Shown here: in pieces, positions 1 through 5,272 of the stretch
How positions within the stretch are numbered: the stretch's first letter is position 1
Layout: every line of letters begins with the position of its first letter
Program-made: the position numbers and the translations under genes
Source of the DNA: Acidobacteriota bacterium
GTDB taxonomy: Bacteria; Acidobacteriota; Blastocatellia; Pyrinomonadales; Pyrinomonadaceae
NCBI GenBank assembly: GCA_020201365.1
Contig: JAIVGV010000070.1
Coordinates: 1 to 8,103, forward strand
Direction of reading: 5' to 3'
DNA length: 8,103 bases
The notes under the pieces: generated by a model
What the model was told of the DNA's origin: nothing
The model's input: only the letters and a program-made list of their open reading frames with translations
Database searches by the model: none

Positions 1-155
1 TCGGTCTCGGGCTGGCGATAGACGCTCGACTGATCGCCGTGATCTCGGAACGTGGCGGGCGCGATCTGCCGGCAGGCGTCGCAGTCAATACACGAAGAGT
101 CAACGTAGAAATCTCCCGCGACGTTCTCCGCGAGCCGTTTTGCGGGGCTTGCCAT
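1..155 (-). CDS. Ferredoxin-type N-terminus, probably of a ferredoxin-MBL-fold metallohydrolase (partial, cut by left edge)
   Basis: I translated this by hand from the ATG at 155-153. It gives 51 codons, open to the window edge. Residues 22-28 read CIDCDAC, followed by RQIAPATF and then GDQSSVY. The CxxCxxC spacing marks the start of an iron-sulfur ferredoxin fold; the fourth cysteine would lie beyond the window. The combination of an FYVD lead-in, CIDCD.CR..AP and a DQS.VY.QPE tail matches, from memory, proteins in which a short ferredoxin domain precedes a metallo-beta-lactamase fold. The hydrolase part is not visible, so that assignment is inference and a standalone ferredoxin is the alternative. 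It lies 66 bp downstream of the ABC ATPase on the same strand. No convincing ribosome-binding site precedes the ATG. The start is supported by being the closest ATG to the conserved domain. Confidence 0.68.
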   Translation of the reverse strand, partial: MASPAKRLAENVAGDFYVDSSCIDCDACRQIAPATFRDHGDQSSVYRQPET

Positions 156-221
156 TAACTCAATGATAGCGGACGCAGAGTGCCAAGCGAAACGCGCGGA
201 CGATGGCGCGTCGGTCGCCGG

Positions 222-962
222 TCAGCGCGCCTGCTGGGTGAAGTCGCGGGTGCGGGCTTCGCGCGGGGAGTTGAGGAGTTGCTGCGCGTCGCCGAACTCG
301 ACGACCTCGCCGCCTTCCATGTAGAGGAGCCGGTCGGCGAGCCCCGTGATGAAGTTGATCGAGTGGGAGACGACGACGAGCGTGTGCCCTTCGGCGGCGA
401 AGCGGCGCAGGAGCGCGCGCATCTCGTTGGTGCGGCGCGGGTCGAGCGCGCTCGTCGGCTCGTCGAAGAGGATGACGCGGGGGCGCATGGCGAGCGCGCG
501 GGCGATGGCGACCCGCTGCTGCTCGCCGCCGGAGAGCGAGTCGGGGTAGCGTTCGGCGGCTTGCGCGAGCCCGACCGCTTCGAGCAGCTCGTAAGCCTTC
601 TTGAGCGCATCGCGCCGCGGCTCGCGAAGTACCTGCACGGGCGCTTCCGCGACGTTTCCGAGGGCGGAGAGGTGCGGGAACAGGTGCAGGTGCTGGAAGA
701 CGGTGCCGACCTTGCGTCGCAGCTCGCGCACGCGCCGCTGATATTCGGCCTTCGTGAGTCCGGCTTCGAGCCTCACGCCGTCGCACTCGATTGAGCCGCC
801 GTCTATGCGTTCGAGCCCGTTCAGGCAGCGTAAGATCGTGCTCTTGCCGCTGCCCGAAGCGCCGATGACGCCGAGCACCTGGCGCTCGCCCACGTCGAAG
901 CCGACGCCGTGAAGTATCCGCGCGCCGCCGAACTCTTTGACCAGGTTCTCGACGCGGATCAC
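222..962 (-). CDS. Polar amino-acid ABC transporter ATP-binding protein (GlnQ/HisP family)
   Basis: This is the cytoplasmic ATPase that should power the adjacent fused importer. The 246-residue product is full length for the family. It carries all expected motifs: Walker A GASGSGKST (34-42), Q-loop Gln90 in VFQHLHLFPH, signature LSGGEQQR (143-150), Walker B VILFDEPTSALD (163-174) and switch His200 in VVVSH. GlnQ/HisP-type proteins couple ATP hydrolysis to uptake of polar amino acids such as glutamine, glutamate, histidine or arginine; the substrate cannot be read from the ATPase. I chose the GTG at 962-960, which gives the typical IRVENLVKEFG opening. It has a strong Shine-Dalgarno sequence (GGAGGT, 6 nt upstream) and overlaps the permease stop codon by 4 bp (GTGA), indicating translational coupling. 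The frame stays open upstream to about 1745, but that stretch is antisense-like and overlaps the permease gene, so it is excluded. Confidence 0.95.
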   Translation of the reverse strand: MIRVENLVKEFGGARILHGVGFDVGERQVLGVIGASGSGKSTILRCLNGLERIDGGSIECDGVRLEAGLTKAEYQRRVRELRRKVGTVFQHLHLFPHLSALGNVAEAPVQVLREPRRDALKKAYELLEAVGLAQAAERYPDSLSGGEQQRVAIARALAMRPRVILFDEPTSALDPRRTNEMRALLRRFAAEGHTLVVVSHSINFITGLADRLLYMEGGEVVEFGDAQQLLNSPREARTRDFTQQAR

Positions 963-2479
963 GCAGCCACCTCCGACTCGACGGCGAGCACGGCGCGCCG
1001 CCGGTTCATCCTCGCTTCCAGCCTTCGCGCGAGGTGCGCGAGCGGCAGCGACATCGCGAGGTAGAAGGCTGAGACTATCGCGCCAAGCAGCAGGAACTCG
1101 CCCGAAGCGTTCGCCATCTCTCTGTAGGCGGTCGCCAGCTCCCAGACGGAGATGGCGAAGGCGACCGACGTGTCTTTGAAGAGCGAGACGAAGTCGTTGG
1201 TCATCGGCGGCAGCGCCACGCGGAACGCCTGCGGGAAGATGATGCGGCGGAAGGCGAGCGCGGGCGTCATGCCGAGCGAGTAGGCGGCTTCCCACTGACC
1301 GCGCGGCACGGCTTCGAGCGCGGCGCGATAGACCTGCGACTCGTATGCCGCGTAGTTGAGTCCGAGACCGACGAGCGCGGTCAGCCAGTTCGGCATCGAG
1401 ATGCCGACGACGGGCAGCCCGAAGTAGAGAAACAAGAGTTGGACGAGCACGGGCGTGCCGCGGAAGAACTCGACGTAAGCCGTGCAGAGGAAGCGCAGCC
1501 CCGCCGCGCCCTTCCACTGCCCGAGCGCGAGGAGCAGTCCGAGACCGAGCGCGATGAACATCGAGCCGAAGGCGATGAGCACGGTGACGCCCGCGGCTTG
1601 CGTCAGCCTGAGTATCGCGCCGCGCCAGTTGAAGGTCGCCGAAGTCATCTCGAACTTGACGCCTGAGCTTTCGCCCGCCGCCGCCCCGCCGTTCGGATTC
1701 GACGCCGCGCGAAGTTCGAGCTGCGCGTCGTTCCAGAGGCTCCACTTGCGTAAGATAGTCTCGAGCGAGCCGTCGTTGACGATCTTGTCAACCGCCGCGT
1801 CAACCTCCGCCTTCAGCTTCTCGTCCCCTTTGCGCAGACCGAGGACGTAAACGCCCTTGTAGAACGGCTCGCCCGCAGGTTTCAGGCGCGGGTTGGAGCG
1901 CGCGTAGAACATCTCCATCGGCACGTCCATCAGCACGGCGTCGATGCGACCGAGTTCGAGGTCGCGGTACGCGCCCACGGGGTCGGCGTAGCCGCGAAAC
2001 GGAATCCCCTGCTTCTCCATCAGGCGCGAGGCGGCGGTGTTCGAGAGCGTGCCGACGACTCTGTGTCGGCAGTCTTCGAGCGAGCCGATGCGCGTCTCCC
2101 CTTTCCTGACCGTGAGCTGGAGGTTGAAGACGTAGTAGGGCTTGCTGAAGAGTATCTGGCGCGCGCGATCCTCGGTCGGCTCCAGCCCGTCGAGCACCAC
2201 GTCGAACGCGCCGCGCTGGAGCGCCTGAACAATCGTCTCCCAGTCGGTCGGGACGAAGACGGCGCGCCGCCCCATCGCCTTGGCGAGCGCGTCTGCGATC
2301 TCCACCTCGTAGCCGATGTACGTGTCCGGGTGCGACGGGTCGGCGTAAACGTATGGCGCGCCGCCGCTCGGATCGGCGCCCCAACGCAGCGCCTCCTGCG
2401 CGGGCGCGGCGGGCGTGAGGAAGAGGAGGCAGACGGCGGTTGAAGCGAGTCGCGCGGCTGCTTCGAGAGTTCTTTTCAA
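959..2479 (-). CDS. Fused amino-acid solute-binding protein and ABC permease
   Basis: One 506-residue chain joins two importer subunits that are usually separate. Residues 1-28 form a signal sequence (KR, then a hydrophobic stretch, then APA before QEA). Residues about 30-250 are a family-3 amino-acid-binding domain. GYEVEIADALAKAMG is at 56-70. Arg105 in PTEDR, followed by ILFSKPY, aligns with the carboxylate-binding arginine of the family. Asp185 in DAVLMD aligns with the amine-binding acid. A Gly/Asn/Ser-rich linker (about 255-280) leads to a HisM/GlnP-type membrane domain (about 285-490). That domain has VEFFRGTPVLVQLLFLYFGLP (336-356) and an EAA loop around WEAAYSLGMTPALAFRRIIFP (396-416) for ATPase contact. 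The permease presumably works as a homodimer. The TTG at 2479-2477 is chosen because it starts the signal peptide; no nearby ATG or GTG fits, and no clear ribosome-binding site is seen. Whether the signal sequence is cleaved or stays as a membrane anchor is unknown. Confidence 0.9.
   Translation of the reverse strand: MKRTLEAAARLASTAVCLLFLTPAAPAQEALRWGADPSGGAPYVYADPSHPDTYIGYEVEIADALAKAMGRRAVFVPTDWETIVQALQRGAFDVVLDGLEPTEDRARQILFSKPYYVFNLQLTVRKGETRIGSLEDCRHRVVGTLSNTAASRLMEKQGIPFRGYADPVGAYRDLELGRIDAVLMDVPMEMFYARSNPRLKPAGEPFYKGVYVLGLRKGDEKLKAEVDAAVDKIVNDGSLETILRKWSLWNDAQLELRAASNPNGGAAAGESSGVKFEMTSATFNWRGAILRLTQAAGVTVLIAFGSMFIALGLGLLLALGQWKGAAGLRFLCTAYVEFFRGTPVLVQLLFLYFGLPVVGISMPNWLTALVGLGLNYAAYESQVYRAALEAVPRGQWEAAYSLGMTPALAFRRIIFPQAFRVALPPMTNDFVSLFKDTSVAFAISVWELATAYREMANASGEFLLLGAIVSAFYLAMSLPLAHLARRLEARMNRRRAVLAVESEVAA
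969..974 (-). promoter_or_regulatory. Ribosome-binding site of the ABC ATPase gene
   Basis: On the minus strand this reads GGAGGT, 6 nt before the GTG at 962-960. It decides the GTG start and lies inside the last codons of the permease gene, as expected for translational coupling through the GTGA overlap. Confidence 0.8.
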
Positions 2480-2563
2480 CGCGGATGAGTTGGCTGAACG
2501 GCGGGCGCGCCGCGACGTGAGTGGCGTGGCAGACGAGGCGACGCCGCGACGCGCGACCGTCGC

Positions 2564-2581
2564 CGCGCGCGCGCGTGTGTG
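2564..2581. repeat. Alternating purine-pyrimidine tract (CG then TG dinucleotides)
   Basis: Eighteen bases strictly alternate pyrimidine and purine: six CG dinucleotides followed by three TG. It sits between the DUF3309-like gene and the fused importer gene, 85 bp upstream of the importer start. Such tracts can adopt Z-DNA under negative supercoiling (established knowledge). Any regulatory role here is speculation, and in DNA this GC-rich it could be chance. Confidence 0.5.
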
Positions 2582-2598
2582 GCTGTGTCTCCCGCGCC

Positions 2599-2751
2599 TC
2601 AGATGCGACCGAGCAGCAGGAGGATGATCACGATCAGGAGGACGAGACCGAGCAAGCCGCTCGGGTAGTAGCCCCAGCCGCGGCTGTAGGGCCACGACGG
2701 GACGGCGCCGATGAGCAGCAGAATGAGCACGATGATCAGAATCAAGCCCAT
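2599..2751 (-). CDS. DUF3309-like membrane microprotein, 50 residues
   Basis: Translated by hand, this gives two hydrophobic helices (residues about 2-18 and 33-48) around a central loop PSWPYSRGWGYYPSG (18-32), ending LLLLGRI. The pattern of an Ile/Leu-rich helix, a P(S/T)WPYSRGWGY-like loop, a second Leu/Ile helix and a terminal GRI matches, from memory, the small bacterial DUF3309 family. That family has no established function that I know of. The ATG at 2751-2749 has a good purine-rich ribosome-binding site (GGGGAG, ending 5 nt upstream), one of the best in the window. Both helices are long enough to span a membrane, so a hairpin inner-membrane peptide is likely. It lies 107 bp after the amidohydrolase and 119 bp before the importer on the same strand, so a short membrane accessory role is possible but unproven. 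Its frame lies within a longer spurious open frame and is easily missed. Confidence 0.85.
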   Translation of the reverse strand: MGLILIIVLILLLIGAVPSWPYSRGWGYYPSGLLGLVLLIVIILLLLGRI

Positions 2752-2821
2752 GACCTCTCCCCTTCCCGCGCCCCGCGCGAGGCTGGCGCGACGAACGATG
2801 GTTGGTGCGCAAGTTTGAGTG

Positions 2822-2851
2822 AGGGTAAGACCAGACGCGCCGCGGCGTCAA
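2822..2851 (-). promoter_or_regulatory. Candidate sigma-70-like promoter upstream of the DUF3309-like gene
   Basis: On the minus strand, TTGACG (2851-2846) is followed 18 bp later by TACCCT (2827-2822). The -35 element matches the consensus at 5 of 6 positions. The -10 element matches only 3 of 6, although it keeps the key first, second and last bases. It begins 8 bp after the amidohydrolase stop and would give a leader of about 65 nt. It could start a separate transcript for the microprotein and importer genes. The -10 is weak, so this is tentative. Confidence 0.25.
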
Positions 2852-2858
2852 CACAAAA

Positions 2859-4214
2859 TCAGTTCTCATTAAGATCGGACGAGTCGGCGCGCGTTCGCCT
2901 CCCGTCTTTGTGCCGTTCGAGGTAGTCGAGCAGGACGTTGGACATGACCTTGACGCCGACGACGATTGATTCTTCGTCCACGTCGAACTCGGCGGTGTGC
3001 CAGCCGGCGGTGATGCCTTTGGCGCGGTTGCCGACGCCGAGGAAGTAGAAGAAGCCGGGGACGATCTTCCCGTAGCGCGAGAAGTCCTCGGCGGGCATGA
3101 AGGGCTTGAGCGGGACGACGCCCTGCTCGCCGACGACGCGGCGCATGGTGGGGAGCGTCTCAGAGACGAGCGCGGGCTCGTTGTAGGTGACGGGGTTGCT
3201 GTCGGTGAAGTCGAGATCGAAGGTCGCGCCATAGGCGGCGGTCACGTTTTGCAGCGTGTCGCGCATCATCGCCTGCGCGCGCTCCCTGACCTGCTCGTTG
3301 AGCGTGCGCATCGTGCCCGTCATCTTCACGTCCGCGGCGATGACGTTGAAGCGCGTGCCGCCCTGAATCGTGCCGACGGTGATGACGAGAGGTTCGAGCG
3401 GATCGATCCGGCGGCTGCGAATGTTCTGCAAGGCGAGGACGCACTCGGAGGCGACGACGACCGCGTCCACGCCGTTCTGCGGCTGCGCGCCGTGCGCGGC
3501 GTGACCGTGGACGGTGATCGTGAAAGTGTCGGACGAAGCCATCGCCGCGCCCGACTGGAAGCCGATCTGCCCGACTTGCAGGTTCGGCTCGGTGTGCAGA
3601 CCGAAGATGGCGAGCGGGCGCGGGTTATCCAGAGCGCCCTCTTCGATCATCATCTTCGCGCCGCCGTTCTCGCCCACGGGGACGCCCTCTTCGGCGGGCT
3701 GGAAGATGAACTTCACGTTGCCGTTCACCTCGTCGCGCATCTTGCTTAGAACTTCCGCGACGCCCAGTTCGACGGTCGCGTGCACGTCGTGACCGCAGGC
3801 GTGTTTGACGCCGGGGTTCTGCGACTTGTAGGGCACGTCCATCGTCTCCGTGATCGGCAGCGCGTCAATGTCGGCGCGCACGGCGACGGTCGGTCCCGGC
3901 TTCGCGCCTTTGAGCAAGGCGACGACGCCGTGGTGCGCGACGTTCTCGCGCACCTCGTCCAACCCGAGCGCGCGCAGACGCTCGGCGATGACGCGCCCGG
4001 TGCGCTCCTCGCGGTTAGAGAGTTCCGGGTGCATGTGGAAGTCGCGGCGGCAACTGACGAGCTGCGCGCGCATCGCCTCCGCCATCTGACTGACGCGCTC
4101 GTCGCGCGTGGCGGGCGCGCCGGTCGCGCGCGTCGGCGTGCGCGAAGGGAGGGCGGCGAGCGTCGCAGTGATGATCAGCGCGGCGAGAACTGGGCGGGCG
4201 TGTTTGTAGGTCAT
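2859..4214 (-). CDS. Secreted M20-family metal-dependent amidohydrolase (N-acyl-amino-acid hydrolase type)
   Basis: The 451-residue product has an N-terminal hydrophobic signal (about 7-23) ahead of a full M20D/HipO-type peptidase fold. Metal-site motifs are intact: HACGHDVHAT (138-147, with Cys140 and His142), FQPAEEG (171-177, Glu175/Glu176), GLHTEP (205-210, His207), MPAEDFSRYG (373-382) and GWHTAEF (404-410, His406). RDFHMHPELS (57-66) is the usual N-terminal family motif. The dimerisation/lid domain sits at about 215-330 and contains GHAAHGAQPQNGVDAV (237-252). Family members hydrolyse the amide of N-acyl-amino acids such as hippurate or indole-acetyl-amino acids, or small peptides. The substrate cannot be assigned here, and carboxypeptidase activity is an alternative. 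The signal suggests action outside the cytoplasm, upstream of the amino-acid importer encoded next on the strand. The ATG at 4214-4212 gives the complete signal peptide, although no good ribosome-binding site precedes it. Confidence 0.92.
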   Translation of the reverse strand: MTYKHARPVLAALIITATLAALPSRTPTRATGAPATRDERVSQMAEAMRAQLVSCRRDFHMHPELSNREERTGRVIAERLRALGLDEVRENVAHHGVVALLKGAKPGPTVAVRADIDALPITETMDVPYKSQNPGVKHACGHDVHATVELGVAEVLSKMRDEVNGNVKFIFQPAEEGVPVGENGGAKMMIEEGALDNPRPLAIFGLHTEPNLQVGQIGFQSGAAMASSDTFTITVHGHAAHGAQPQNGVDAVVVASECVLALQNIRSRRIDPLEPLVITVGTIQGGTRFNVIAADVKMTGTMRTLNEQVRERAQAMMRDTLQNVTAAYGATFDLDFTDSNPVTYNEPALVSETLPTMRRVVGEQGVVPLKPFMPAEDFSRYGKIVPGFFYFLGVGNRAKGITAGWHTAEFDVDEESIVVGVKVMSNVLLDYLERHKDGRRTRADSSDLNEN

Positions 4215-4230
4215 AGTTTATCGAGTGCGG

Positions 4231-4244
4231 CGGGAATGCTCCCG
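4231..4244. other. Short inverted repeat between the DUF6328-like and amidohydrolase genes
   Basis: A perfect 5-bp stem (CGGGA/TCCCG) encloses a 4-nt loop in the 44-bp gap. There is no following T-run on the minus strand, so it is unlikely to be an intrinsic terminator. In the messenger it would lie 17 nt before the amidohydrolase start and could affect its translation or mRNA stability. Confidence 0.3.
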
Positions 4245-4258
4245 TCAGGCGTCGAGTT

Positions 4259-5236
4259 TCAGTCGCCCGCCTGCGCTTTGAGCGTGGACGGAATGCCGCG
4301 TCTGTCCGGAGCTTGCGCGCGGGCGTAGGTTGTGTAGCCGAACCAGAGCCCGAAGAAGAGCGCGAGCAGCACGGCGGACGCCCCGCCCGCGAGCGCGTGC
4401 GAGTGTGAGACCTTCTCCAAGACGACGAAGAAGCTGCCCGTCACGCCGAGCGCGAGCGGGATCATGGAGACGAGCAAGACGCGGCTGGAGAAGCGGTGGA
4501 AGTGTTCGGTCTCCTCGCCCTCCTCGACGATGCGGTGGTAGGCGGCGGGCGTCATCAGGAGCACGATGCTGACGGCGACGAGACCGAGGCTCGCGAGGTG
4601 GACGTACTTGAGCGCGGGCGGCAGCTTGTCGAACGCCTCGGTCATCACGCAGATGAACTGGAAGCCGAGGAGCGCCTGCGAGCCGGGGAGCACCGTGCGC
4701 GCTTCCGTGAGCACGTGCTTGATCTTGTCTTTGGTCTTCGTGCCCGCGTCGTCCTCCGCGTCCTCACGCTTAGCCATCTCCACCTCCCTCTCGATCTCGC
4801 CGCCGCGCTCGCGACGCCGCAGCAGCTCCAAGCCCCACCAGCAGAAGAGCGCGAAGGCGAGCGCCGCCGCGCCAGCCGACGCGCCCGGCGTGTGACCGAA
4901 GACCTTCTCGGTCGCGACGAACACGTCCACGCCGAGCCCGAAGGCGAACGGCACGAGCGCGAGCGCCATCACGCGCGTCGCGAAGCGGTGCAGCCGCTTA
5001 GTGTCCTCGCCGCCCTCGACGATCTGGTGGAACGCCGACGGCGCGATGAGCAGCGAGATGGCGACGAGCATCAGCGCGAGCGACGCGAGCTTCGCGTACT
5101 GGGCGTGCGTGGGCAGCTTCTCGAAGCCCTGCTCGAACGCCGCGCGCAGGTCGAAGCCGAGCAAGACCTGCGCGCCGAGCACGAGCATCCGCGCCTCGTC
5201 GAGCATCGTCTGCACTTTGTCCCTGAGCTTCGCCAT
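4259..5236 (-). CDS. Tandemly duplicated DUF6328-like multi-pass membrane protein
   Basis: The 325-residue protein contains two homologous units: residues 14-112 and 178-276. Aligned without gaps, I count about 45 identities over 99 positions. Shared blocks include EAR, G.Q.LLGF, KLP, YxxLASL, HxIVExGExT, HRFxxRV and EKV. These match, from memory, the DUF6328 family of small bacterial membrane proteins, whose function I do not know to be established. Each unit has hydrophobic segments at similar positions: about 47-67, 88-108 and 117-140, then about 211-233, 252-273 and 282-303. A highly charged linker (141-170) joins them. The linker contains a second MAK (Met154), resembling the protein's own N-terminus, with a strong internal ribosome-binding site. 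The first start (ATG 5236-5234) has only a weak one. The second unit keeps LPGSQALLGFQF and looks closer to the family pattern. The gene lies 36 bp downstream of the acyl-CoA synthetase and 44 bp upstream of the amidohydrolase. Confidence 0.85.
   Translation of the reverse strand: MAKLRDKVQTMLDEARMLVLGAQVLLGFDLRAAFEQGFEKLPTHAQYAKLASLALMLVAISLLIAPSAFHQIVEGGEDTKRLHRFATRVMALALVPFAFGLGVDVFVATEKVFGHTPGASAGAAALAFALFCWWGLELLRRRERGGEIEREVEMAKREDAEDDAGTKTKDKIKHVLTEARTVLPGSQALLGFQFICVMTEAFDKLPPALKYVHLASLGLVAVSIVLLMTPAAYHRIVEEGEETEHFHRFSSRVLLVSMIPLALGVTGSFFVVLEKVSHSHALAGGASAVLLALFFGLWFGYTTYARAQAPDRRGIPSTLKAQAGD
4409..4705 (-). repeat. Second DUF6328-like unit (coding repeat 2)
   Basis: Encodes residues 178-276 and aligns to the first unit without gaps at an offset of 164 residues. 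About 45 of 99 residues are identical by hand count. It retains LPGSQALLGFQF, HRIVEEGEET and HRFSSRV. Confidence 0.75.
4775..4790 (-). promoter_or_regulatory. Internal ribosome-binding site and ATG within the duplicated DUF6328-like gene
   Basis: On the minus strand GGGAGGTGGAG leads directly into an in-frame ATG (4777-4775). The GGAGG core at 4787-4783 sits 5 nt before the ATG. It would start a 172-residue protein, MAKREDAEDD onward, containing only the second unit. It is a better initiation site than the one at the annotated start of the full-length gene. Confidence 0.55.
4901..5197 (-). repeat. First DUF6328-like unit (coding repeat 1)
   Basis: Encodes residues 14-112 of the duplicated membrane protein and is the more divergent unit. 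It has VLGAQVLLGFDL where the second copy has LPGSQALLGFQF, and it retains HQIVEGGEDT and HRFATRV. Confidence 0.75.
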
Positions 5237-5272
5237 TCGCCCGTCAACTAAACCGCAGCCGCCGCGCCGTAG

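Noticed and set aside
963..1745. Long minus-strand open frame extending the ABC ATPase frame upstream
   Set aside because: It overlaps the permease domain in another frame, is arginine/alanine-rich without domain pattern, and the GTG at 962 has a strong ribosome-binding site. It is a high-GC shadow frame.
2834..2849. GACGC/GCGTC inverted repeat after the amidohydrolase as a terminator
   Set aside because: The 5-bp stem has a 6-nt loop and no T-run follows in the direction of transcription; it overlaps the candidate -35 element and may be chance in GC-rich DNA.
2480..3232. Minus-strand open frame upstream of the fused importer start, running through the DUF3309-like gene into the amidohydrolase gene
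   Set aside because: The composition is low-complexity Ser/Arg/Pro with no domain, and it would place a signal peptide in mid-protein. The TTG at 2479 is the better start.
2997..3749. Plus-strand 250-codon open frame opposite the amidohydrolase
   Set aside because: No recognisable domain, charged low-complexity composition, and exactly antisense to a gene with intact catalytic motifs.
4231..4244. Hairpin as an intrinsic terminator after the DUF6328-like gene
   Set aside because: The stem is only 5 bp and no T-run follows on the transcribed strand, so termination is not supported.
4496..5251. Plus-strand 251-codon open frame opposite the DUF6328-like gene
   Set aside because: It is rich in Arg/Glu/Ala/Leu with no recognisable motif and mirrors a well-supported membrane gene; typical antisense shadow in GC-rich DNA.
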